Notes: generated from the sequence alone by a model not told the origin. DNA of 64,000 nt from Poriferisphaera corsica (GCF_007747445.1 NZ_CP036425.1:1968175-2032174), one strand, 5' to 3'. Counted from the stretch's first letter, positions 27,524-36,909 are shown. Translations and numbers: made by a program.

Positions 27524-28053
27524 GGACAAATTCAACAAGATCGTGATGGTGATTTTTTAACAATACAATGATCAAATTGAATTCAAGTGGATGGGTGTCG
27601 CGAGGCTGTGTGAAGTGCTAATGCGATGCTCATTTTATATGTAATGAGATATAATAAAATATACGATGTTATAGAGTATTTGAAGTTTTCTATGTGTGAC
27701 TATTGAATAGCTCACGGCTATTGGCGACATACACAGGCGTTTTACATATCAATTGGGTTGTTCTCAACATGGTCGAGTTATGATATTCAGTTGCGGGATT
27801 GCCCAAGTCATCGGTGGTGATTGGTCTGTGTTATCGGATAATACAGTAGGGCCAGATTTGAGTGTTGAGGTAATTCTTGTGCTGATATTTGGGGATAGAA
27901 TTAATGTAGTGTTAACTAGAAGAGTATTGGATCGTTTGATGGTTTGGTAATCGAGCGGTTGATGTTGTTATGCGCGTGGTGTCGATGGATGAGGTATGCG
28001 ATTGATGCGATGACTATTGTCGAAGAACGAATGAGCAATCGAAAGTTTAAACA
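27524..28053. other. AT-rich non-coding gap between the GH3 gene and the metal ATPase
   Basis: About 530 bases without a convincing gene, RNA or terminator. A 65-codon frame at 27753-27950 lacks a ribosome site and any recognisable sequence. Confidence 0.4.
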
Positions 28054-30120
28054 ATGATGGTTTTTCATAAAGGTATGCAGTACCACAGCGGACATGATCG
28101 GGGTGGTGGTGTGAGTGGGGGTGGGGTGTGTTGTGGTGACCATGATCATGCTGGTGTGGCAGGGCATGGGGGATGGTTGGGTGAGAATTCGGAGTTGATC
28201 TATGCGATAGCGTCTGGAGTGTGTTTGGTGGTGGGAGCGCTGCTATGGTGGCTGACTGGATTGCCAGAATGGGTGGGGTTGGTGTGGGTGCTGGGAGCTT
28301 ATTATTTTGGTGGATGGTATACGCTGAAAGAAGCGATTGAAAGTGTGAGCGGCGGGCGGTTTGAGATTGATTTTTTGATGCTGGTGGCGGCGGGGGGGGC
28401 GGCGTATTTGGGTGAATATGGGGATGGTGCATTTTTACTTTTTTTGTTTAGTTTGGGGCATGCACTTGAACATTATGCGATGGGGCGGGCTAAGCGTGCG
28501 ATAGAAAGTTTGGCTGAGCTTACGCCGACGTTTGCGCGGGTGATCCGAGATGGTCAAGAAGTCGAGGTGGGTATTGAAGAGATTGTGGTGGGGGATTTGG
28601 TGAAGGTCAGACCGGACGAGCGGATCGCGGTTGATGGGGTTGTCGTGGAGGGGGGGAGTGAGGTTGATCAGGCTGCGGTGACGGGAGAGAGCGTGCCGGT
28701 TGAGAAGGTTGCTTATGAGGTGGATGGTGGTGAACGTTCCAGTCGTGTGATTGAGATGATTGATCGGGTTGGGAAGGAGAGTTTGGTTTTTGCGGGGACG
28801 ATTAATGGTCGCGGGTCGATGTCGGTTGTTGTGAGTAAGGCGGCGGGAGATTCAACGTTGTCTCGGCTGATTAGAATGGTGAAAGAGGCTCAAGGGAAGC
28901 GATCGAGAACTGAGTTGCTGACTGCGGGGTTTGAGCGTGTGTACGTGCCGTGTGTGATCGGGTTTGTGGTGATGCTGTTGTTTGCATGGGTGGTGATTGA
29001 TGAGGGGTTTGATGTGAGTTTGTATCGAGCGATTGCGGTGCTGGTGGGAGCGAGTCCGTGCGCGTTAGCGATTGCTACGCCGAGTGCGGTGTTGTCTGGA
29101 ATTGCAAGGGGGGCGCGAGGTGGGATACTGATAAAAGGTGGTGGAGCACTTGAGGCGTTGGGTGAGGTGGATGTGGTTGCGTATGACAAGACGGGGACGT
29201 TAACGAAGGGTGAGCCTCGGCTGGTGGATGTGGTGAGTTGTGAAGGTGTGAGTGAGCGAGAACTCTTATCGGTGGCAATGGGCGTTGAGAAAGAGAGCGG
29301 CCATCCGCTGGCGATGGCTGTTGTTGAAGGGGCTAATCATCGATTAGATGGTGGCGATGGCGTAGAGGTGGAAGAGGCGGAGAGTGTGACAGGTTTTGGG
29401 GTGAAGGGTGTAATTGATGGTGAAGCTGTGATGGTTGGCAAGCTGGGAATGTTTGAGGAGGTAGGCGGCGAGGCTAAGGCGGAGGTAGAGCGTGAGGTTG
29501 GGCGGCTGAGTGACGGAGGGCGAACAACGATGGTGGTGAAGAAGGGGGAGCGATATTTGGGTGTGCTTGGTGTGATGGATGAGGCCCGTGAGGAGGCTAA
29601 GGTGGTTGTAGCGATGATGAGGGAGATGGGCGTTAAACGGCAGGTGATGTTGACGGGGGATCATGAGCGGGTGGCTGAGGCAGTGGGGCAAGCGGTAGGG
29701 GTTGATGAAGTGATGGGGGGGCTGCTTCCAGAGGATAAGGTGGGAGCCGTGGAGCGATTGGGGACGGGGGGAGAGGTTGTGGCAATGGTGGGTGATGGTG
29801 TGAATGATGCGCCTGCGATGGCAAGGTCAGGGGTTGGGATTGCGATGGGAGCGGCGGGGAGTGATGTGGCGTTAGAGACGGCGGAGGTGGCACTGATGTC
29901 AGATCGTTTGGGAGGGTTGCCGACGGCTGTAGGGCTGGGGCGGAAAGCAAAGGTGATCGTGCGAGAGAACTTATGGATTAGTTTGGGAATGGTGGGGATA
30001 TTAATTCCGGCGGCCATGTCGGGCTTGGAGATTGGGCCGGTGGTTGTGCTGCATGAAGGGTCGACGGTGGTGGTGGTGTTTAATGCTCTAAGGTTGTTGG
30101 GGTATGGGAAGGGTGAGTAG
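28054..30120 (+). CDS. P1B-4-type heavy-metal ATPase (CtpD/CoaT-like)
   Basis: 688 residues. Heavy-metal P-type ATPase: TGES at 210-213, phosphorylated Asp378 in DKTGTLT, the HP pair in SGHPLAM, and GDGVNDAP in the hinge. The membrane metal motif is SPC (334-336) rather than CPC, and the last helix has HEGST (667-671). SPC together with HEGxT defines the P1B-4 group, which exports Co2+ and in some cases Fe2+, Ni2+ or Zn2+. The N-terminus lacks a CxxC domain but has a His/Cys/Gly-rich tail (about 5-38, GVCCGDHDHAGVAGHGG) that may bind metal. No MerR- or ArsR-type regulator adjoins. Confidence 0.9.
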   Translation: MMVFHKGMQYHSGHDRGGGVSGGGVCCGDHDHAGVAGHGGWLGENSELIYAIASGVCLVVGALLWWLTGLPEWVGLVWVLGAYYFGGWYTLKEAIESVSGGRFEIDFLMLVAAGGAAYLGEYGDGAFLLFLFSLGHALEHYAMGRAKRAIESLAELTPTFARVIRDGQEVEVGIEEIVVGDLVKVRPDERIAVDGVVVEGGSEVDQAAVTGESVPVEKVAYEVDGGERSSRVIEMIDRVGKESLVFAGTINGRGSMSVVVSKAAGDSTLSRLIRMVKEAQGKRSRTELLTAGFERVYVPCVIGFVVMLLFAWVVIDEGFDVSLYRAIAVLVGASPCALAIATPSAVLSGIARGARGGILIKGGGALEALGEVDVVAYDKTGTLTKGEPRLVDVVSCEGVSERELLSVAMGVEKESGHPLAMAVVEGANHRLDGGDGVEVEEAESVTGFGVKGVIDGEAVMVGKLGMFEEVGGEAKAEVEREVGRLSDGGRTTMVVKKGERYLGVLGVMDEAREEAKVVVAMMREMGVKRQVMLTGDHERVAEAVGQAVGVDEVMGGLLPEDKVGAVERLGTGGEVVAMVGDGVNDAPAMARSGVGIAMGAAGSDVALETAEVALMSDRLGGLPTAVGLGRKAKVIVRENLWISLGMVGILIPAAMSGLEIGPVVVLHEGSTVVVVFNALRLLGYGKGE

Positions 30121-30136
30121 CGGTTAGGGATGGCAT

Positions 30137-30171
30137 AAAAAAAAGGCATCGAAATGAATCGATGCCTTTTG
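30137..30171. terminator. Bidirectional terminator after the metal ATPase
   Basis: Twelve-bp perfect stem AAAAGGCATCGA (30141-30152) / TCGATGCCTTTT (30159-30170), A run before and T run after, between convergent stops at 30120 and 30190. Confidence 0.9.
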
Positions 30172-30189
30172 AGTTTACCGTTGAAGGGT

Positions 30190-31551
30190 CTATTGAAGTA
30201 CTGCGTTTTCGATGCGAACTTCGTAGGATTTGATTTCGGCGTCGTATTGGCCGGCATTGTCGGATGTGACGGAAGCAAATTGCTCGCGTGCATCTTGGAT
30301 GGCTTGCTCAGCGTCTTTGAGGATTTGAACTTGCTTGTTAGAGATGTTGTTGTAAATCTCTCTGACGAAAGCGAGTTCTTCTGAGGAGATCGAGGTGTTT
30401 GAACCGTTGTTGTTGTCGATAATGACAGCAATGTTTTCGGCGAATGACGCGGCGGCTGATGCCTGCTCGGACAGGATGTTGGCTAATGCACAGTAAGCGA
30501 TGAGCAGGTCGTTTTGAACCTGAGCACGGCTTGATGAAGACGCTTTGCTGGAGGCTTGCTGGAGAGCAGCGATGGAAGCGGTTGCGCTTTCGATGGCGGC
30601 GTCAAAACCCTTATTCACATCTTGAGCATAGTCGGTCGTGATCTTATTGAATTCCTGGCGGAATGATTCGTAAAGGTCATCACGTTGACGGACAGCATCT
30701 TCGAGGTTTTGTTTGCTGGCGTTTGAGGCCACTTTGGCGGCTTCTTTGCCTGCGTTGAGTTCATTGACAACATTGGTTGCGGCTTGGGTTTCGGTGGCAT
30801 TGAGTGAGAGTGCGACTTGAAGGCGTTCGGCTGCAGCGGTTAGCTTGTCGGATTCGGCAGACGCTTCGTTTGCTTTACGGAGTTCTGCGGAAGCTTCAGC
30901 TTCGAGTTTGTAAGCCATATCGCCGGTGACTTTGAAAGCTTTATTTTTCAGTTCACGTGCGTTTGCGAAGTGAGTCTGAGAATTATCGAGGTAAGCTTGC
31001 TTTTTCTTGTCGATGGCATTGAGCTTGGATTGGACTTCTTTTGCAGCAATCGCGAGTTGGCTGATGCGCTGTTGCTGGATTTTGATTTCAGCGGAAGCGG
31101 TGTTAACGATTGGTGAGACGTCGATGGAAGTATCGATGTCTTTGACGGTGGATTCAGCGTCATCGACGGCGACTACGTAGCGAAGCAGTGAAGCGGCTTT
31201 AGGGCCGATCTTTGCGAAGAGCTTTTTGGCGCTATCGAGTTCGAAGCGTGCGTTGGAGAGGAGGATGTCGGCTTTTAGCTGTGAGGCTGCGACGACTTGG
31301 TAATCGGCACCGTCTTTCTGAACCTTTGAGAGGTCTTTGAGTGCTTTGGCGAGTTCAATGTTGCGGAACTCGTCGAATGGGATGCCTACGCTTTTATTGG
31401 GGTCGTAGCTATTGTCTGCGACGTTGATTTGAGCGATAGCTTTGTCGAGATTTTCTTGAGCTGTTGCGGTCTGAGCGGCCTGTTGATCGCAACCAACGAT
31501 GGTGAGACCGGACAGGGCTAACGAACTTAACATGATCAGTGTCTTACGCAC
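30190..31551 (-). CDS. Coiled-coil lipoprotein
   Basis: 453 residues, no recognised family. Start is GTG at 31551, supported by GAGG nine bases upstream. Signal peptide with lipobox IVGC, so Cys21 would be the lipidated N-terminus. The rest is almost wholly alpha-helical, rich in Ala, Gln, Lys and Glu, with heptad-like stretches from about 165 to 300 and 395-450, suggesting a long periplasmic coiled coil. Ends at the terminator shared with the metal ATPase. Function unknown; an envelope structural or spacer role is a guess. Confidence 0.75.
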   Translation of the reverse strand: MRKTLIMLSSLALSGLTIVGCDQQAAQTATAQENLDKAIAQINVADNSYDPNKSVGIPFDEFRNIELAKALKDLSKVQKDGADYQVVAASQLKADILLSNARFELDSAKKLFAKIGPKAASLLRYVVAVDDAESTVKDIDTSIDVSPIVNTASAEIKIQQQRISQLAIAAKEVQSKLNAIDKKKQAYLDNSQTHFANARELKNKAFKVTGDMAYKLEAEASAELRKANEASAESDKLTAAAERLQVALSLNATETQAATNVVNELNAGKEAAKVASNASKQNLEDAVRQRDDLYESFRQEFNKITTDYAQDVNKGFDAAIESATASIAALQQASSKASSSSRAQVQNDLLIAYCALANILSEQASAAASFAENIAVIIDNNNGSNTSISSEELAFVREIYNNISNKQVQILKDAEQAIQDAREQFASVTSDNAGQYDAEIKSYEVRIENAVLQ

Positions 31552-31675
31552 GTGTCAATCCTCATATGAAGCCGCGATTGGCGGATGGTAAACGTCCTAA
31601 TAAGATAGCCGAAAAACGGGGCATTTAAAACGATTACGCTGAATTAAAAGTTATAAACAGTGAGCCGATTGAGGC

Positions 31676-32899
31676 TTAGTTGTTGTTTGGTGTTGGTTTA
31701 GGTGAGGCGGGAGAGTGTGGTGAGTATTTGACGCCATAGTCAGGGACGGGGAGTTCCTGGTAGAGGCCTTTGATCCAATAGATTGCGTCGATGAATCTCT
31801 GGTCTTCTTTGCCCCTGAAGAAAGGTCTCCAGCCGGTTACTTTTGGAGCTGGGTATTCGGCGACGTCACGGGGGAGGCCCCATTGGAAGAGTATTGATTT
31901 TTCGGGATCTGCGCGGTTGATGAGGGGCATGCCGTCGCGTTCGAGTTGGGTGAGGATGAAAAAGTTTGAGTAGGCTTCGAGTTCGTCGTGTGGGCGGCGG
32001 TCGAAGAGGATGAGGCCGGGGATGGTTGTGTTGTTGAAATATTTTTTAAAATACTTGCTGGCGTAGGAAGCGTTGAGCTTTTGTCGCCAATATTTGAAAG
32101 CGGGAGGATCGTCGAAGATTTCGATGCCTCGGTAGAGTTCGCGAGCGCCGAGTTCGAAGAAGAGGTCGATTTGTTTGTAGCCCTTCTTGCCATAGAAGCG
32201 GGAGCGTTCACGCTTGCCTTTGGGGACAGCCTCTTCGGCGTTGTATTTTTCGAAGAGTTTATCGATATTTTCGCGTGGGATTTTGATGCGTGGTTTATAG
32301 GCATCGAGATCGGCGGGGAGCTCCCAGAGCCGAATGAGGTTCATGTCTTCATCAGAGATGAGTTGGCTACGCTCGATTTGGTTTTTTGAGCGGGAATTAG
32401 GTTTTGGTTTCTCAGCGGTTTCAGGCTTATTCTTTGCGGTTTTGGTTGCTTGCGCGGCTTTGTGTTGTTGCATTGCGAGGCGTGTGTTGATGACTTTGAG
32501 TAAGCGTTTTGCGGGGCCGTGTCCGGGTTTATCTTTGAGTATCGCATCGAGTTCACGTTTTGCGATGGCATATGCTTTGATGTCATTCATCGAATATGCG
32601 AGCGACATACGAGCGTTGAAGTCATCGTCTTTAATGTCGAGGCGTTTTTCGATGTAGATTTCTTCAGGTGTTTTTGCGATGGTGACATTTTTGATGAGCT
32701 TCTTCTGAAGCGGAATTTTTTGGCCGGTGATGTTGATGATGAGGACTTTGTCGGCGTCTTTGACTTTTTCGCCTTTGTGGATGGTGCCATCGATCATTTC
32801 GACGATGAGATTTTCGGCGAAGGTAGAACTCGTGAGCAGGAACGCTGCGAGGAAAAAAGAAGCGAGGGGAACAAGAGAGCGTTTGAAAGAAAAAAGCAT
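31676..32899 (-). CDS. Exported protein of unknown function
   Basis: 407 residues from the ATG at 32899, chosen because GGAGG lies upstream and a signal peptide follows at once (LVPLASFFLAAFLLTSSTFA). The longer open frame to 33136 has no such features. After the signal comes a small beta-rich segment (LIVEMIDGTIHKGEKVKDADKV), which resembles the DGTxxxGxV start common in planctomycete exported proteins, then a helical tetratricopeptide-like portion (about 70-140), a Lys/Pro-rich linker, and a C-terminal region with many aromatic residues. No catalytic motif recognised. Confidence 0.7.
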   Translation of the reverse strand: MLFSFKRSLVPLASFFLAAFLLTSSTFAENLIVEMIDGTIHKGEKVKDADKVLIINITGQKIPLQKKLIKNVTIAKTPEEIYIEKRLDIKDDDFNARMSLAYSMNDIKAYAIAKRELDAILKDKPGHGPAKRLLKVINTRLAMQQHKAAQATKTAKNKPETAEKPKPNSRSKNQIERSQLISDEDMNLIRLWELPADLDAYKPRIKIPRENIDKLFEKYNAEEAVPKGKRERSRFYGKKGYKQIDLFFELGARELYRGIEIFDDPPAFKYWRQKLNASYASKYFKKYFNNTTIPGLILFDRRPHDELEAYSNFFILTQLERDGMPLINRADPEKSILFQWGLPRDVAEYPAPKVTGWRPFFRGKEDQRFIDAIYWIKGLYQELPVPDYGVKYSPHSPASPKPTPNNN

Positions 32900-33236
32900 G
32901 GGTTTGCCTCCAGAGGGCGATGCTTTGTGATTGAAGAGAAGGTTGGAATGTGGCAGGCATGGGGGGCTGGCCACAAGGGAGCGGCGTGGAGTAGGCGGAA
33001 AGCCGCGGGTGTGATTGTGGTACACGGTCAAACGGGGAGAAGGAGATTGGCTCCAAATCATTGATCCGAGTGACGTTACAACAATGGGTACAGTATAAAT
33101 GATGATGGCGTTCACGAAAACCGTGGAATTGGGCAAATTAAGAAAACTGGAGCGATTTTTTGTGTGTTTTTAATTTATGGCAAGCCAGCGAACAGATGTT
33201 CTTACATGTAATGGAACCGAGCGTGACAAAAATGAC

Positions 33237-33264
33237 AAAAGCCCAGGTTGCGACCTGAGCTTTT
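33237..33264 (-). terminator. Terminator of the response regulator gene
   Basis: Stem AAAAGCCCAGGT / ACCTGAGCTTTT (one mismatch) in 33237-33264, 31 bases after the stop of the minus-strand response regulator. Confidence 0.75.
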
Positions 33265-33294
33265 GTGAGCTTGTTGGGATTCGAATAACGTGAA

Positions 33295-33747
33295 TTATTC
33301 TTCGTCTGCTTCGTAGTCTGCGTCGTCATCAAAGTCGGCGACAGGTTCTCTTGGCGGCATTGCGTCAATGAGTTCCTGAGCGAGGGTGATGAGGCGTTCG
33401 AGGCGGACAGGCTTAAGCATGTAGCCGTCAACGCCAAGCGCTTCTGCGTACTGTTGATGGCGGCGGCCTTCGTTGGCGGTGACCATGACAACGCGAGGTG
33501 CGTTTTCGAAGCGTTTGATTTTTTCGAGAACGAGGAAGCCGGAGCGTTTGGGAAGCATCATGTCGAGAATGACGAGTTCTGGCGGATCGACTTCGCAGAT
33601 TCTAACGGCGGAGTTGCCGTCGCCACAGGATTGCGTGAGAGCGCCTTCGGCTTGGAGTGCGTTGTCGATGGCTGCGCGGACTTCGTAGTCATCATCGACG
33701 ATGAGGATCTTGCGTCCTTCGAGTCTTAGTTGTTCATCTTCGAGCAT
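33295..33747 (-). CDS. Single-domain response regulator
   Basis: 150 residues from the ATG at 33747 (AAGGAAA upstream). Receiver domain at about 12-130: acidic pair in ILIVDDDYE, phospho-acceptor Asp in LVILDMMLPKRSG, Thr in MVTANEG, Lys in YMLKPV. No output domain; the last ~20 residues are a very acidic tail (FDDDADYEADEE). Such stand-alone receivers act through partners, in chemotaxis-like or phosphorelay systems. No histidine kinase lies next to it. Confidence 0.88.
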   Translation of the reverse strand: MLEDEQLRLEGRKILIVDDDYEVRAAIDNALQAEGALTQSCGDGNSAVRICEVDPPELVILDMMLPKRSGFLVLEKIKRFENAPRVVMVTANEGRRHQQYAEALGVDGYMLKPVRLERLITLAQELIDAMPPREPVADFDDDADYEADEE

Positions 33748-33872
33748 GTTTGATTTCCTTATCGAATGAGCGGATGACGCGCTTGGGGCGTGAATCCGTA
33801 CACAGATTGTTACGTCAAGTAAAAACGCGGTCAAGCGAGCGTTTTTGTTGTTGCAAGTTTAAGAGCGTTTTG

Positions 33873-33916
33873 CGAAATAGCATTTCGATGATATTTAGAT
33901 CTTTATACTAAATATC
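33873..33916. promoter_or_regulatory. Two adjacent inverted repeats in an empty gap
   Basis: CGAAAT/ATTTCG (33873-33878, 33882-33887) is followed directly by GATATTTAG/CTAAATATC (33890-33898, 33908-33916). The gap 33748-34132 has no gene. The elements lie upstream of the response regulator and after the LpxL-type gene, both on the minus strand. No T-tract, so an operator or RNA structure is as likely as a terminator. Confidence 0.3.
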
Positions 33917-34132
33917 TTGCTTTGGTTAGCCTGCTGCTGGATGCAGTTAAGGTTATTAAGGCAATCATCACGCGAACTACTCTAATTGTCGGCCACTGAA
34001 TAGGTTAGTGTCGTGTTTGGTGGGCGAAAAAACGTGAAAAAGCGTGAAAAAATAAATGAGTTGCTGTTTAAAGCATCGACTGAGTGGTGTGGATTGGTGC
34101 AAATTCGCGTGATTCGTGGTGCCTGAGACACA

Positions 34133-35152
34133 TCAGGCAGGGTTGGAAACGGGGGGGTGTTTTAGGATTTCCATTTCCTTGGGGGTCATCCATGGGAGGG
34201 ATTCGATGTTGCGCTGTAGGGCTTTGGGTAGGGGCTTGCCGAGGCGTTCGTGCCTAGGGCGAGATTTCCATCGGCGGTGCATCCAGAGGTATTGAGCAGG
34301 TCGCATGCGGACCATGGTTTCGAGTGCGCGTGAGTATCGTGCGGTGATGTAGTATAAGGGATCGGGTTGATTGGCCCAATCTTCGGGGTAGATCGTGTCG
34401 ACGACGCCCATTTCGAAGGAAAAACCGGGGGTATCTCGGTGGGCGTAGCCGCAGATGACTGGGATGTTCTGGTTCATGGCAAGGAGGCCGATGGATTTGT
34501 ATGTGGAGGCGAGTCGGCCGAAGAATGGGACGAATAGGCCTTTGTCACCTGCGTTTTGATCGGCGATAAAGCCGAGTGTGCCACCGGCATTGAGGACTTG
34601 CAGCATTCGTTCGGTGGCATCGAATTTGGTGATAATTCGCATGCCTTTGGCCTCACGGATGCCGAGGAGCCAATCGTTGATGAGGGGATTGTCGATGGGA
34701 CGGGCAATGGCATCAATGTCGTAGCCAAGCATGGCTAGGTAGTATCCGAGGACTTCCCAGTTGCCTATGTGCCCGGTAAGCATGATGGCGGGCTGGCGTG
34801 CATTGAGGATTTCGAGTGTTGGGCCCATGTTGCGGACGGTGATTCGATCGGCCCAGGTATCGTGCTGAATTTCACGCGGGGTGTGGATAACCTCAAGCGC
34901 AAGGCGGAGGAAATGTTGAAATGACTCGCGGGTGACATGGTCGACTTGTTCGGGGGACCAGTCTGGGAAAGCGATGGCGATGGAGTTACGAGCACGCTCT
35001 CTGTGGCGTTTGTCGATGAGATAGAAGTACTTTGAGAGTTCAGTGGCAGTACGTAGGTTGCGATCGGCATCAAACATGGTGAGTCCCATGGCGGCGAGGC
35101 GAGCGGCCATGTATTGATACCAGTTAGTGAATTTGCTTTGGTTACGTGCCAT
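34133..35152 (-). CDS. LpxL/HtrB-type lysophospholipid acyltransferase
   Basis: 339 residues. The family adds a secondary acyl chain to lipid A on the inner membrane. The catalytic H-X4-E motif is present in TGHIGNWE (H128, E133), followed by ARPIDNPLINDWL, FIADQNAGDKGLFVPFFG and a C-terminal MHRRWKSRP, all in the family order. An N-terminal hydrophobic segment is short. Fits a lipid A-containing outer membrane, which planctomycetes have. Acyl chain and exact acceptor not predictable, so no gene symbol is given. Confidence 0.85.
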   Translation of the reverse strand: MARNQSKFTNWYQYMAARLAAMGLTMFDADRNLRTATELSKYFYLIDKRHRERARNSIAIAFPDWSPEQVDHVTRESFQHFLRLALEVIHTPREIQHDTWADRITVRNMGPTLEILNARQPAIMLTGHIGNWEVLGYYLAMLGYDIDAIARPIDNPLINDWLLGIREAKGMRIITKFDATERMLQVLNAGGTLGFIADQNAGDKGLFVPFFGRLASTYKSIGLLAMNQNIPVICGYAHRDTPGFSFEMGVVDTIYPEDWANQPDPLYYITARYSRALETMVRMRPAQYLWMHRRWKSRPRHERLGKPLPKALQRNIESLPWMTPKEMEILKHPPVSNPA

Positions 35153-35221
35153 GCAGGTGGATATTTTAGCTGATTCGATGGTGATGTGGTGCTGCGATTG
35201 ATGAAGTCGTCAGATGTGGAA

Positions 35222-35256
35222 AGAAAAAAGGCAGGATGATGAGTCATCCTGCCTTT
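35222..35256 (-). terminator. Terminator of the coiled-coil/BRCT-like gene
   Basis: A 13-bp perfect stem (35227-35239 with 35244-35256, AAAGGCAGGATGA and its complement) followed on the minus strand by six T residues, 20 bases after the stop. Confidence 0.9.
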
Positions 35257-35276
35257 GTAAATGTTATGAATTAGAT

Positions 35277-36557
35277 TTAGCGCTGGTAGTAGCCGACGAG
35301 GGCGAGGAAGCGGTTTTGGTTGAGTACTGGGATCTTGAGTGTGCGGGCTTGACCGACGAGTTCCTGGTAGGTTTCGTAGTCTTTCTGAGCTTGCACGATG
35401 AGTTCGATTTGAGCAGGGTCAGTGATGTTGTCGGTGAGCGGTGCGGGGACTTCAGGCTCTTCGCCGAGGACGAGGAAGTCGATGTCAGCAGTGATCTTGC
35501 TGGTGAGTGTGCCGCCCCAACGCTCGATCATGCTGAGAACTTGCTTGTGGTCTTCGCGGGTTGTCGCACCTTTGCCGTTGATGTCGAAGTCGCCGTAGAC
35601 GTAGAACTTCTGGCCAACGTATGGGTTGTAGACTGCGTTGACGATCTGATCACCAGAGGTGACAGCCTTGCCGCGGTTAAGTCGAACGATGCGAGCGGTA
35701 GCACTGTTTTCGTCGACTTTGATGACTTCGATGGTTGCTTTGCCGCGAAGTGCATCGTAATCGTTGAGCTTGATGAGTTCGCCAGCGTTGAAGATTTCAA
35801 AGGTCATACCGAGCTGGATGCGGTTATTGTAACCACGGTTGATGTAGACGAGGTTGGTGTCTTGTTCTGTGACGCCAGAGATTTGGCCGTCAGCAGAGGT
35901 GATTGCCACAGAGTTGTCGCCGTACTCTTTACCAGCGTTAAGTTCACCTTGAAGGCGTTTAACTTCCGAGGTAAGCGATTCATTTTTGCGTGTAAGCTCG
36001 GCAATTCTGCCTTGAAGCTCTGAACGCGTGTCTTTCATTTGGCCTTGGAGCTGGGCACCCATCTGATCGATGCGGTCGTATTGGTCCTTGGCAAATTTGT
36101 CGTGTTTGGCGATTGTGCCGCTGATCTGTGACTGAGCAGCGTTGTAATCTTTTTTGGTCTGGTCGCGTTGAGCTGCTGCTTGCTGCGCCATGTTTGAGAA
36201 GCGTTTGTTTGAAGCTTCAGCATCTTCGATGTTTTTTGAAGCTGCTTTGAGCTTGGCGTTGAGTTCAGCGATTTTGCCTTGTGAGGCAAGAACTTGAGAA
36301 TCAAGATTAGCCTTTTGATCAAGTAGCTTTGAAATAACGCTGCCGGAGCCAGATTTCAGAGCGGCGATTTCATCGCGGCTTCTTTCGCCTTTAGTGACGA
36401 ACTGGTTGAGCTCTTTCTGAGCGCTCTCCATTTCTTCCGTAACATTGCCCTTTTGGACATAGAGGAAGAGAGAAATGAAAGCGAAAATAATTGTGGCTAG
36501 AACTGAGCAGACTAAAGCTACTACTACGCCTCCACCGCCGCTACGTGCACGTGCCAT
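35277..36557 (-). CDS. Membrane-anchored coiled-coil protein with a BRCT-like C-terminus
   Basis: 426 residues from the ATG at 36557 (GGAG upstream; the open frame extends ten codons further). One membrane helix at about 12-34 (VVALVCSVLATIIFAFISLFLY), a long coiled coil (about 40-220, with LDSQVLASQGKIAELNAKLK and further heptads), a beta-rich domain (about 225-320, NRIQLGMTFEIFNAGELIKL), and a final ~100 residues. This last part has a BRCT-like pattern: FYVYGDFD, then IERWGGTLTSKITADIDFLVLG, then a helix ending IPVLNQNRFLALVGY. Which side of the membrane holds the C-terminus is not clear. Function unknown. Confidence 0.7.
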   Translation of the reverse strand: MARARSGGGGVVVALVCSVLATIIFAFISLFLYVQKGNVTEEMESAQKELNQFVTKGERSRDEIAALKSGSGSVISKLLDQKANLDSQVLASQGKIAELNAKLKAASKNIEDAEASNKRFSNMAQQAAAQRDQTKKDYNAAQSQISGTIAKHDKFAKDQYDRIDQMGAQLQGQMKDTRSELQGRIAELTRKNESLTSEVKRLQGELNAGKEYGDNSVAITSADGQISGVTEQDTNLVYINRGYNNRIQLGMTFEIFNAGELIKLNDYDALRGKATIEVIKVDENSATARIVRLNRGKAVTSGDQIVNAVYNPYVGQKFYVYGDFDINGKGATTREDHKQVLSMIERWGGTLTSKITADIDFLVLGEEPEVPAPLTDNITDPAQIELIVQAQKDYETYQELVGQARTLKIPVLNQNRFLALVGYYQR

Positions 36558-36588
36558 ATGCAAACTCCAGGTTATGCTGAATGTCAAT

Positions 36589-36654
36589 GGCCGTTCGAGG
36601 GAGTGTTGGGGAACGGCCTTAGTCCAGTCCTGATTAACGAGACCTAAGTCTCCA
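36589..36654 (-). promoter_or_regulatory. Structured leader before the coiled-coil/BRCT-like gene
   Basis: Two hairpins lie just upstream of the start on the minus strand: GGCCGTTC/GAACGGCC (36589-36596, 36611-36618) and GAGAC/GTCTC (36641-36654). No T-tract. The whole gap 36558-36909 (about 350 bases) has no gene. Confidence 0.35.
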
Positions 36655-36909
36655 CAAGTGTCTTAGAGAATCGGACTTTCGTCAAGTGCTAAGCGCTGTA
36701 AGTCCAGTAAAATTCTCACCAAATATACGATGTTGAAGAGGCTGAAGCACCTCTAAGTGTCATTCTATGCTATTGGGTCAGTTTTACGAGGGTTAAAAAG
36801 TGCGGAAAAACGCGAAAAGTATGGCGATTTTCCAATTTGCAAGTGAGCAGGTTGCTTGCGGTGTGTCTTTGCGTGATTGAAGTGGGTTGACTGGCCGAAA
36901 TAGAGAAAA

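Noticed and set aside
27753-27950. 65-codon ORF in the gap before the metal ATPase
   Set aside because: No ribosome site, no recognisable sequence, AT-rich surroundings.
33138-33491. 117-codon minus ORF overlapping the response regulator
   Set aside because: It runs in another frame through the response regulator gene and its terminator; only the receiver domain frame is protein-like.
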